Of a DNA stretch of 11,827 bases, positions 1 to 5,032 are shown piece by piece; position 1 is the first letter of the stretch; each line of letters starts with the position of its first letter. A model generated the notes under the pieces. That model was not told the origin of the DNA. It searched no databases and worked only from the letters and a program-made list of their open reading frames with translations. The translations under genes were made by a program, and so were the position numbers. This stretch comes from Gallionella sp. GTDB lineage: Bacteria > Pseudomonadota > Gammaproteobacteria > Burkholderiales > Gallionellaceae. The stretch spans positions 1-11,827 of the forward strand of contig SCPW01000341.1 in NCBI GenBank assembly GCA_004298605.1, written 5' to 3'.

Positions 1-461
1 GCGAGACACTGGCGCTGCACGAAGCGCAGGTGGCACAGGCCGAAACCAACGTGCGCTACGTGCGCTCCCTGCTGGATAAAACCAACGTGGTCTCGCCGAT
101 CAGCGGCATCCTGATCGAACGTTATCTCGACGCAGGCGAAGTGGTGATACCGGAAAAACCCATCGTCGTCATTGCCGATATCGCCCGGTTGCGCATCAAC
201 GCCGAAGTGGATGAAACCGATGCCGGGCGCCTGCAACTCGGCGATCCGGTGGAAATCAGAGCCTACGCATATCCGGGCAAAGTGTACAAGGGGCGCATCG
301 AAGAAATTGCCCAGTATGTCGGAAAACGCGAAATCAAACCCAACAACCCGGCGGTCAATCTCGGCCTCAAGATCATCCAGGTGAAAATCGCACTGCTCGA
401 AGCGACCCCTCTCAAACTGGGCATGACGGTGGATATCCGCATCACACCGGCAACCAGATGA
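1..461 (+). CDS. HlyD/MFP-family periplasmic adaptor subunit, 3' part (5' end outside the window)
   Basis: The reading frame is open from the left edge (first full codon at base 3) and ends at TGA 459-461, giving the last ~152 residues. Residues about 1-25 look like the end of the coiled-coil hairpin (EAQVAQAETNVRYVRSLLDK). Next comes the returning lipoyl half-motif VVSPISGILIERYLDAGEVV, then a beta-barrel stretch (IADIARLRINAEVDETDAGRL, GDPVEIRAYAYPGKVYKGRI), and a C-terminal LKLGMTVDIRI typical of membrane fusion proteins of ABC, MFS and RND export systems. Such proteins bridge an inner-membrane pump and an outer-membrane channel; the substrate cannot be told from this fragment. No partner gene follows: a repeat and a convergent tRNA gene lie downstream, so any transporter partner would be upstream of the window. 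An internal GTG at 30 is not the real start. Confidence 0.88.
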   Translation, partial: ETLALHEAQVAQAETNVRYVRSLLDKTNVVSPISGILIERYLDAGEVVIPEKPIVVIADIARLRINAEVDETDAGRLQLGDPVEIRAYAYPGKVYKGRIEEIAQYVGKREIKPNNPAVNLGLKIIQVKIALLEATPLKLGMTVDIRITPATR

Positions 462-518
462 TTTCAATGCGGTTTATTGCCGCAGGACGCGAACCCGCTA
501 CAGGATCGGGGCGGTTGT

Positions 519-544
519 CCCTTCGACAGGCTCAGGGCGAACGG
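519..544. repeat. Short dispersed-repeat-type sequence in the HlyD/tRNA gap
   Basis: The segment starts CCCTTCGACAGGCTCAGGG and continues with CGAACGG. From general knowledge, this and its reverse complement (GTTCGCCCTGAGCCTGTCG...) recur in intergenic regions of many proteobacterial genomes. Only one copy is seen here. It can form alternative short stems (TTCG with CGAA, CCCT with AGGG). The rest of the 462-604 gap holds only a 5-bp GC hairpin at 589-602 (CGCCC-TGCC-GGGCG) and no gene. Confidence 0.5.
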
Positions 545-604
545 ATTTATTCAGCGTTTCCTTAACTGCGCGGAACCGGCAGTGAGCACGCCCTGCCGGG
601 CGCA

Positions 605-636
605 CAAATAAAAAGGCCCGCATTGCTGCAAGCCTT
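605..636 (-). terminator. Intrinsic terminator of tRNA-Lys
   Basis: On the minus strand, immediately after the tRNA 3' end, 636-613 folds as AAGGCTTGCA / GCAA / TGCGGGCCTT. This is a 10-bp stem that includes two G-T pairs, closed by a 4-nt loop. It is followed by TTTTTATTTG. Stem plus U-tract begins only 8 nt beyond the encoded CCA, as expected for a monocistronic tRNA gene. The plus strand also has a T-rich flank (GATTTATTT), so weak termination from the HlyD side is possible. Confidence 0.8.
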
Positions 637-644
637 GATTTATT

Positions 645-720
645 TGGTGGGCCGTGAAAGATTCGAACTTTCGACCAATGGATTAAGAGTCCACTGCTCT
701 ACCAGCTGAGCTAACGACCC
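645..720 (-). tRNA. tRNA-Lys (anticodon CTT)
   Basis: This 76-nt cloverleaf has its CCA encoded (645-647). The acceptor stem GGGTCGT pairs with ACGGCCC with one U-G wobble. The D-arm reads GCTCAGCTGGTAGAGC, the anticodon arm is GTGGA-CTCTTAA-TCCAT with anticodon CTT at 687-685 (decodes AAG), and the T-arm is GAAAG-TTCGAAT-CTTTC. The discriminator base is A73, as usual for lysine tRNAs. It stands alone, with its own promoter at 751-779 and terminator at 605-636. Confidence 0.97.
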
Positions 721-743
721 GTTTTGATACAAACATCAAAAAC
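721..743 (-). other. Hairpin in the 5' leader of pre-tRNA-Lys
   Basis: Between the predicted start and tRNA base 1 the minus strand reads TTTTGAT-GTTTGT-ATCAAAA (741-722). This is a 7-bp perfect stem with a 6-nt loop, and one more G-C pair can form across a bulge. It fills almost the whole leader that RNase P would remove. Its function is unknown; it may simply structure the precursor. Confidence 0.5.
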
Positions 744-750
744 GGCGCGC

Positions 751-779
751 ATTATCGGGAATGCCTGCCAGTTTGTCAA
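751..779 (-). promoter_or_regulatory. Sigma-70 promoter of tRNA-Lys
   Basis: Reading the minus strand, a perfect -35 TTGACA (779-774) and a -10 GATAAT (756-751, one mismatch to TATAAT) are separated by exactly 17 bp. The base run after the -10 is GCGCGCC, a GC-rich discriminator typical of stable-RNA promoters under stringent (ppGpp/DksA) control; that regulation is inferred from the sequence type. The predicted start lies near 744, leaving a ~24-nt 5' leader before the tRNA. This is the clearest promoter in the window. Confidence 0.85.
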
Positions 780-812
780 AAGCAATTTACTTAGCCATCT
801 CGTGCCACCCAT

Positions 813-2123
813 CTACGCCAGTTCGAACACCGCTATCGATTCCACATGCGAAGTGTGCGGGAACATGTTCATCACCCCCGCCGCTTTCAGGGTGTATCCG
901 TGAACCTGCACCAGCACCTGCGCATCGCGCGCCAGCGTGGCGGGGTTGCAGCTCACATAGACAATACGGCGCGGCGCGTGCCCGCCACCCAGCGATTTCA
1001 CCAGTTCCATCGCACCGTCGCGCGGCGGGTCGATCAGCCATTTGTCGAATGGGCCGAGTTTCTCCAGCGTCGTTTCGGTCGTTTCGAACAGGTTCATCGC
1101 CATGAACCGCGTGTTGGCGGACAAGCCGTTAAATGCGGCGTTCTGCTGCGCGCGCTTGACCAATGCCGCGCTGCCTTCAATACCCAACACTTGTGCGCCG
1201 CCGCGCGCAACCGGCAGAGTGAAGTTGCCCAGGCCGCAGAAGAAATCGGCAATGCGCTCGCCGGGTCGCGGGTCGAGCAGGCGCATGGCGCGGCTGACCA
1301 TCACGCGATTCAGCGCGCTGTTTACCTGGGTAAATTCGGTCGGCGCGAACGGCATGGTGATGCCGAATTCCGGCAGGCTGTAGGAAAGCTGCGGCGCATT
1401 GGGCGGATGGAACGGGGCGGCGGTGTCCAACCCCCCGGTTTGCAGCCAGAACTGGATTTCATGCTGGCCGGCAAAAGCGCGCAGGGCCGCTTCATCGCTG
1501 GCCGAGAGCGGGCTCATCACACGCAGCACCAGCACATCGACAAATTCGCCGACCGCCACTTCGATCTGCGGCAAACGCTCACGGACTGACAAGCCATCGA
1601 TCAGCCCTGCCAGCGGCGGAATCAGCCCGGCGATTTTTGGCGCGAGGATTTCACAGTGCTGCATGTCGGCGACGTAGCTGCTGCGCTTCTCGTGAAAGCC
1701 GACCAGCGTCTTGCCCTTTTTTATCACATGGCGCACCGACAGGCGCGCGCGCTGGCGGTAGCCCCAAGTCTGCCCGTAGATCGGCGGCAGGATGGTTTCC
1801 GCCTTGACCTTGCCGATGTGCCACAGGCTGTCTTCGAGGATGCGCTGCTTCACCGCGACTTGGGCGCCGGCTTCGAGATGCTGCATGGAGCACCCGCCGC
1901 ACACGCCGAAATGTTTGCATTTTGGTGTTGCGCGCATCGAAGCGGATTTGTGGATCTGTGTAACTTGCGCCAGCTCGAACGAGGGCTTCTTGCGATAGGA
2001 GCTATAACTGACTGTCTCGCCGGTCAGCGCGCCTTCGATAAAAATCACTTTGCCGTCAAAGTGCGTCACACCGCGCCCTTCCTGGTCGAGCGACTCGATT
2101 GTTACTCTGTTTTCTGTAGCCAT
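813..2123 (-). CDS. rlmD: 23S rRNA (uracil(1939)-C(5))-methyltransferase RlmD
   Basis: This 436-residue protein has the usual RlmD (RumA) length and methylates U1939 of 23S rRNA at C5 using SAM. Visible parts, in order: an N-terminal TRAM-like beta domain (residues 1-55, [19 protein letters not shown]), Fe-S ligands C69, C75, C78 ([10 protein letters not shown]) and C157, the FTQVN motif (264-268), the SAM-binding motif DFFCGLGNF (293-301), LIDPPRDGA (363-371), and [10 protein letters not shown] (391-400) with catalytic nucleophile C392. ATG is at 2123-2121 and stop TAG at 815-813. The Shine-Dalgarno is weak (GTGGAA about 9 bp upstream). It appears monocistronic: a paired inverted repeat lies upstream and the tRNA-Lys promoter downstream. 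TrmA and RlmC are related, but the Fe-S cysteines plus TRAM domain favour RlmD. Confidence 0.96.
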   Translation of the reverse strand: MATENRVTIESLDQEGRGVTHFDGKVIFIEGALTGETVSYSSYRKKPSFELAQVTQIHKSASMRATPKCKHFGVCGGCSMQHLEAGAQVAVKQRILEDSLWHIGKVKAETILPPIYGQTWGYRQRARLSVRHVIKKGKTLVGFHEKRSSYVADMQHCEILAPKIAGLIPPLAGLIDGLSVRERLPQIEVAVGEFVDVLVLRVMSPLSASDEAALRAFAGQHEIQFWLQTGGLDTAAPFHPPNAPQLSYSLPEFGITMPFAPTEFTQVNSALNRVMVSRAMRLLDPRPGERIADFFCGLGNFTLPVARGGAQVLGIEGSAALVKRAQQNAAFNGLSANTRFMAMNLFETTETTLEKLGPFDKWLIDPPRDGAMELVKSLGGGHAPRRIVYVSCNPATLARDAQVLVQVHGYTLKAAGVMNMFPHTSHVESIAVFELA

Positions 2124-2141
2124 TTATTCGGTTCCACGTCT

Positions 2142-2237
2142 GTAGGGGCGCAAACCCATCCCCACCCCAACCCTCCCCCTGAAGGGGAGGGGGCAATCGT
2201 CCCTTCCCCTTCAGGGGGGTTGGGGTGGGGGTGGGTT
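2142..2237. repeat. Paired inverted GC-rich palindromic element (REPIN-like)
   Basis: Two near-identical arms of about 37 bp, 2153-2191 and 2201-2237, lie in inverted orientation around a short centre (CAATCGT region). Each arm has a C-rich flank (CCCACCCCAACCC type) and its own small hairpin. In arm 1 it is CCCTCCCC-CTGAA-GGGGAGGG (2171-2191); in arm 2 it is CCCC-TTCA-GGGG (2206-2217). The left edge is preceded by GTAGGGGCG (2142-2150), which resembles the GTAG-headed REP sequence also seen at 10997-11021. Both arms carry G-quadruplex-type runs on opposite strands (2155-2173 minus, 2214-2235 plus). It fills the gap between rlmD and the exonuclease gene and has no coding capacity of its own. 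Similar PHPNPPPEGEG-encoding repeats are, to my knowledge, scattered through proteobacterial genomes. Confidence 0.85.
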
Positions 2238-2264
2238 CTCATCGCGCCCAGAAATTCAACACCA

Positions 2265-3050
2265 TCAGGTTTTTTGTTCTGGCCAAGCCGCCAAAAACTC
2301 TCGCCAATGCGGTTGATCGAGCTTGCCGAGTTCGGCGCGCACCAACTCGCATTCCTTTTGATAGCGTGCGCGCGTCAACACGCCGCGCATCATCTGGAAG
2401 CGCGCGAATACCAGATAAGTATTCGCCACATCGGTCTCGCAGTAGTTGCGGATTTCTTCGAGCTTGCCTTGCTGGTAGGCTTCCCACACTTTGCTGCCGT
2501 CCATGCCCAGCTTGCCGGGGAAGCCGATCAGTTTGGCGAGTTCATCCAGCGGCGCGTTGGCGCGCCCGGTATACATGGCCAGCAAATCCATCAGGTCGAG
2601 ATGGCGCGAGTGGTAGCGGCTGATGTAGTTGTTCCACTTGAACTCTTTGTCGTCCTCGCCCATATCCCAGTAACGCGCGCACTGCACGCCGTGGATCAGC
2701 CCGCGATAGTGCAACACCGGCAAGTCGAATCCGCCGCCGTTCCAGGACACCAGTTGCGGCGTGTATTTGTCGATGCCGTCGAAGAAACGCTGGATGATGG
2801 AGCCTTCATCCTCCTCCAGCCCGCCCAGCGACCAGACGCGAAAGTTATCGCCCTCGCGCAAGGCGCAGGAAATTGCCGCCACGCGTTGCAGGTGATGCGG
2901 CAGAAAATCGCTGCCGGTTTTCTGGCGGCGCAAATGGAATGCCATCTCCGCCACTTCCGCGTCACTGATCCGCGCATCGAGCTCGTGCAATGCGCGCAAC
3001 CCGGCAATATCGGGGATGGTTTCGATGTCGAATATGAGGGTGGGATTCAT
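2265..3050 (-). CDS. Predicted 3'-5' exonuclease related to the PolB exonuclease domain
   Basis: This 261-residue protein is a DnaQ/RNase H-fold (DEDD) exonuclease of the DNA_pol_B_exo2 kind. Motif I is FDIET (D8, E10), motif II is SWNGGGFDLPVL (102-113) with D109, a further HLDLMDL acidic stretch sits at 150-156, and motif III is YCETD (Y203, D207), giving a DEDDy active site. The family removes nucleotides from 3' ends of nucleic acids; the cellular substrate of these stand-alone versions is not established. ATG is at 3050-3048 and stop TGA at 2267-2265. The ribosome site is poor (AGGTT about 11 bp upstream). It lies between two palindromic elements, so it is probably a single-gene unit. 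Domain assignment is firm; biological role is not. Confidence 0.88.
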   Translation of the reverse strand: MNPTLIFDIETIPDIAGLRALHELDARISDAEVAEMAFHLRRQKTGSDFLPHHLQRVAAISCALREGDNFRVWSLGGLEEDEGSIIQRFFDGIDKYTPQLVSWNGGGFDLPVLHYRGLIHGVQCARYWDMGEDDKEFKWNNYISRYHSRHLDLMDLLAMYTGRANAPLDELAKLIGFPGKLGMDGSKVWEAYQQGKLEEIRNYCETDVANTYLVFARFQMMRGVLTRARYQKECELVRAELGKLDQPHWREFLAAWPEQKT

Positions 3051-3089
3051 TTATTGGCTAACCTGAACCGGACGGGCCGGAAAAATTGC

Positions 3090-3141
3090 AGGCCGGGCAC
3101 CGGCCCGGCACGGTGGCGGCATCGGGCTGAAGCCCGGCCTA
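3090..3141. repeat. REP-like palindromic element overlapping a stop codon
   Basis: Two hairpins are nested in a longer inverted repeat. The outer arms are AGGCCGGGC (3090-3098) and GCCCGGCCT (3132-3140). The first hairpin is GCCGGGC-ACCG-GCCCGGC (3092-3109, perfect 7-bp stem). The second is CGGGC-TGAA-GCCCG (3123-3136). On the minus strand the element starts TAGGCCGGGCTTCAGCCCGA, and this TAG is the stop codon of the lipoprotein gene at 3139-3702. No U-tract follows, so it is not a classical terminator, although the hairpins could protect the mRNA 3' end. Confidence 0.75.
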
Positions 3142-3702
3142 TTTCTGTTCCCAATCATCGCCGCCCTGCATCCACCAACCCGGTCGGGCGCGCTCTATCC
3201 AACGTTGCGCGAAGGTGTTGCGGATTTCGTCTTCCCACTCCGGGTGGCCGTTGGCCTTGGCAATTTCGGCATACAGCGCGTTACGGTCCTGGTTTTCGGC
3301 TGCCACCAGCGCATCGACAGTATAGCGCGACGCCGGCGGCACGACGCCGGCGTCATGCAATCCGATCATGCCGTCCGACGTCAGCCCCACCGCTCCGCTG
3401 GCGTAGTGACCGGACAGTTGCGTGTGGCGCGCCTGCATTTTTTGCCTGATGGCGCCCACGCCCGGCGTGTTGACTCCGAAATCGGCGACGGCAAATGCAT
3501 CCGGTGCGGCAGCGATGGCGCCCGCTTCAGGCGCAGCGGGTTTGTTTGCCGATCCAATGCCAGCTTCCGGGGTTTGCCAGATTCCTCCGATGGTTTTATC
3601 AGCCGCTTTTCCGGCAGCATTGGCGGGGAAACCAATGTTGGCAGTCGCGCATGCGCTCAGGGTAAATGCCGCGAGAAGCAATCCTGACCAGGTTTTTTTC
3701 AT
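3139..3702 (-). CDS. YdbL-like (DUF1318) lipoprotein
   Basis: This is a 187-residue predicted lipoprotein. The chosen ATG (3702-3700) has a good Shine-Dalgarno (AAAGGA, 5-6 bp upstream) and starts a clean signal peptide, MKKTWSGLLLAAFTLSAC, with lipobox LSAC and lipidated C18. The +2 residue is Ala, which predicts outer-membrane sorting. A longer in-frame start at 3747 would put 15 charged residues before the signal and is less likely. Residues ~20-85 are an Ala/Gly/Pro-rich linker. The C-terminal ~100 residues carry the DUF1318/YdbL pattern (AIRQKM...QLSGHYASGAVGLTSDGMIGLHD, SRYTVDALVAAENQDRNALYAEIAKANG, WIERARPGWWMQ). E. coli YdbL is a shorter periplasmic protein acting with YdbH and YnbE in envelope lipid transport. 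No such partners occur here, so the role is inferred only by domain. Confidence 0.8.
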   Translation of the reverse strand: MKKTWSGLLLAAFTLSACATANIGFPANAAGKAADKTIGGIWQTPEAGIGSANKPAAPEAGAIAAAPDAFAVADFGVNTPGVGAIRQKMQARHTQLSGHYASGAVGLTSDGMIGLHDAGVVPPASRYTVDALVAAENQDRNALYAEIAKANGHPEWEDEIRNTFAQRWIERARPGWWMQGGDDWEQK

Positions 3703-3833
3703 ATTGTTCCTTTGCTTGACGATGCGCCAAATTGCCACGCACCGCACGTTTCAGCCGCGCGCAACCCATTCCGGCCAACGTTTCCGCCGTGCCATTTTGG
3801 AAATCAAGCAGACGGCGCAGGAACGCACCCGGT

Positions 3834-4106
3834 TTACTTGTCCCGGCCGGTCTTGTGGAAACGCTCCACCGCAGAAAACAGGATTGCGATCTCCTGCTGG
3901 GTCAAATCCGGATGGGCCTCGCGCAATGTCTGGCGGGCGTACATCGTCAGCGACGCATTCCCCCAACCATGCGCGGGATCAAAAAACGGCGCCGTTATCC
4001 GGCAGGAAGTTTCAAAAACCACGCGCAGATTATTGTTCCTGCGCCGCTCCACAACACCTTCTGCCCCGGCATCCGCTCCCGGTTTTGTATCATCCGATGA
4101 AGACAA
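3834..4106 (-). CDS. Small hypothetical protein with TTG start
   Basis: This is a 90-residue protein I do not recognise. The start is TTG at 4106-4104; no ATG or GTG lies nearby in frame. It is supported by an almost perfect Shine-Dalgarno, AAGGAGGTGC (4120-4111), about 7 bp upstream. The stop is TAA 3836-3834. The first ~25 residues are polar and probably disordered (SSSDDTKPGADAGAEG, then ERRRNNN). The rest looks folded and soluble: VVFETSCRITAPFFDPAHGWGN, then two probable helices (SLTMYARQTLREAHP, LTQQEIAILFSAVERFHK). There is no signal peptide or membrane segment. It sits between sodB and the lipoprotein gene, 131 bp before the latter, on the same strand. Confidence 0.72.
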   Translation of the reverse strand: MSSSDDTKPGADAGAEGVVERRRNNNLRVVFETSCRITAPFFDPAHGWGNASLTMYARQTLREAHPDLTQQEIAILFSAVERFHKTGRDK

Positions 4107-4110
4107 AATA

Positions 4111-4120
4111 GCACCTCCTT
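4111..4120 (-). promoter_or_regulatory. Strong ribosome binding site that fixes a TTG start
   Basis: The minus strand reads AAGGAGGTGC, a close match to the anti-Shine-Dalgarno complement, followed by TATT and TTG at 4106. It is the best ribosome site in the window and the main reason for believing both the gene and its non-ATG start. Confidence 0.8.
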
Positions 4121-4158
4121 AATTGGCTCGAGATATGGGCAAGCAAGCTACGCGACCG

Positions 4159-4198
4159 CCCGTCCGCTCATCCTGTCTATCCACAAATGAGGGACGGG
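4159..4198. repeat. Imperfect inverted repeat between sodB and the TTG-start gene
   Basis: CCCGTCC (4159-4165) and TCAT (4168-4171) pair with ATGA (4187-4190) and GGACGGG (4192-4198). This gives an 11-bp interrupted stem around a 15-nt loop. There is no T-run on either side. It may be a transcript 3' structure of sodB, a leader structure of the next gene, or another REP-type element. The remainder of the 4121-4302 gap shows no gene and no convincing promoter. Confidence 0.5.
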
Positions 4199-4302
4199 CT
4201 GAACAAGCCGTATAGTATCGAAAAACCGGTTAGCCGAAATGCACTTCTTCGAGTTTTAAATCTTTTTTGAATACTCCACAATCCAAAAGCGACGGGGCGG
4301 AC

Positions 4303-4887
4303 TCAGGCGAAATTCCGCGCCGCAAAATCCCAATTCACCAGATTGTTGAGAAAGGTTTCGACATACTTGGGGCGCAGGTTGCGGTAGTCGATGTAGTAGG
4401 CGTGCTCCCACACATCCACGCACAGCAAGGCTTTGTCGCCGGTGGTCAGCGGTGTGCCGGCAGCGCCCATGTTTGCGATGTCCAGGCCGCCGTCGGGCTT
4501 CTTCACCAGCCAGGTCCAGCCGGAGCCGAAATTGCCCACTGCGGAAGCCTGGAAGGCTTTTTTGAACTCGTCTGAGCTGCCCCACTTTTTGTTGATCGCG
4601 TCGGCCAGCGCGCCGCCCGGTGCGCCGCCGCCATCGGGCTTCATGCAGTTCCAGAAAAAACTGTGGTTCCAGACTTGCGCGGAATTGTTGTAAATGCCGC
4701 CAGCGGGTGCTTTTTTGATAATGGCTTCCAGATCCAGGTTTTCGTATTCGCTGCCTTTGATCAGGTTGTTGAGATTGGTGACGTAAGCCTGATGGTGCTT
4801 GGCATAGTGGTATTCAAAGGTCTCTTTGGACATGTGCGGTTGCAGCGCGTCCATGGGGTAGGGCAACGCGGGTAAAGTATGTTCCAT
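4303..4887 (-). CDS. sodB: Superoxide dismutase [Fe], SodB
   Basis: This 194-residue cytoplasmic enzyme converts superoxide to oxygen and hydrogen peroxide. Metal ligands are H27 ([10 protein letters not shown]), H75 (QVWNHSFFW), D158 and H162 ([11 protein letters not shown]). Q71 in the AQVWNH stretch and the GAAGTPL segment (141-147) are of the iron-type SodB rather than the Mn type. [11 protein letters not shown] (118-128) is the family core. ATG 4887-4885 is preceded by TAAGGAG at a spacing of 6-7 and matches the family start; an upstream in-frame start at 4938 would add 17 unlikely residues. Length equals that of E. coli SodB. It follows addA on the same strand after a 145-bp gap that holds a perfect palindrome, so separate regulation is plausible. 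Confidence 0.97.
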   Translation of the reverse strand: MEHTLPALPYPMDALQPHMSKETFEYHYAKHHQAYVTNLNNLIKGSEYENLDLEAIIKKAPAGGIYNNSAQVWNHSFFWNCMKPDGGGAPGGALADAINKKWGSSDEFKKAFQASAVGNFGSGWTWLVKKPDGGLDIANMGAAGTPLTTGDKALLCVDVWEHAYYIDYRNLRPKYVETFLNNLVNWDFAARNFA

Positions 4888-4922
4888 AGTTTTCTCCTTA
4901 AATCGGTTAACGTAAGCGCGGG

Positions 4923-4939
4923 TTTGCACCCCGTGCAAA
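4923..4939. promoter_or_regulatory. Perfect palindrome upstream of sodB, possible operator
   Basis: TTTGCAC-CCC-GTGCAAA is a perfect 7-bp inverted repeat with a 3-bp centre. It is 36 bp upstream of the sodB ATG and outside any gene. Size and symmetry fit a dimeric regulator site, or an mRNA hairpin in the leader. It does not match the Fur box or OxyR/SoxR sites I know well enough to name. Regulatory role is an inference. Confidence 0.45.
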
Positions 4940-5032
4940 TACTACATCCTGCCCGATTTTCATGTATTGCGCGGCGTCAACTTCATGCCCTGGTTCCCAC
5001 GGTGCGGCAAAATAATACCACGGCCTTGTTTG

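Noticed and set aside
589..602. Hairpin CGCCC-TGCC-GGGCG as terminator of the HlyD-type gene
   Set aside because: On the plus strand it is followed by CACAAATAAAA rather than a T-run, so it does not fit an intrinsic terminator.
1656..3449. A 597-codon plus-strand open frame antisense to rlmD and the exonuclease gene
   Set aside because: It runs through the REPIN-like element (PHPNPPPEGEG translation, typical of that repeat) and mirrors the codon pattern of genuine minus-strand genes. It has no recognisable domain.
4888..5032. TTGACG or TAGTAT pieces as a sodB promoter
   Set aside because: The candidates do not pair with a partner hexamer at acceptable spacing.
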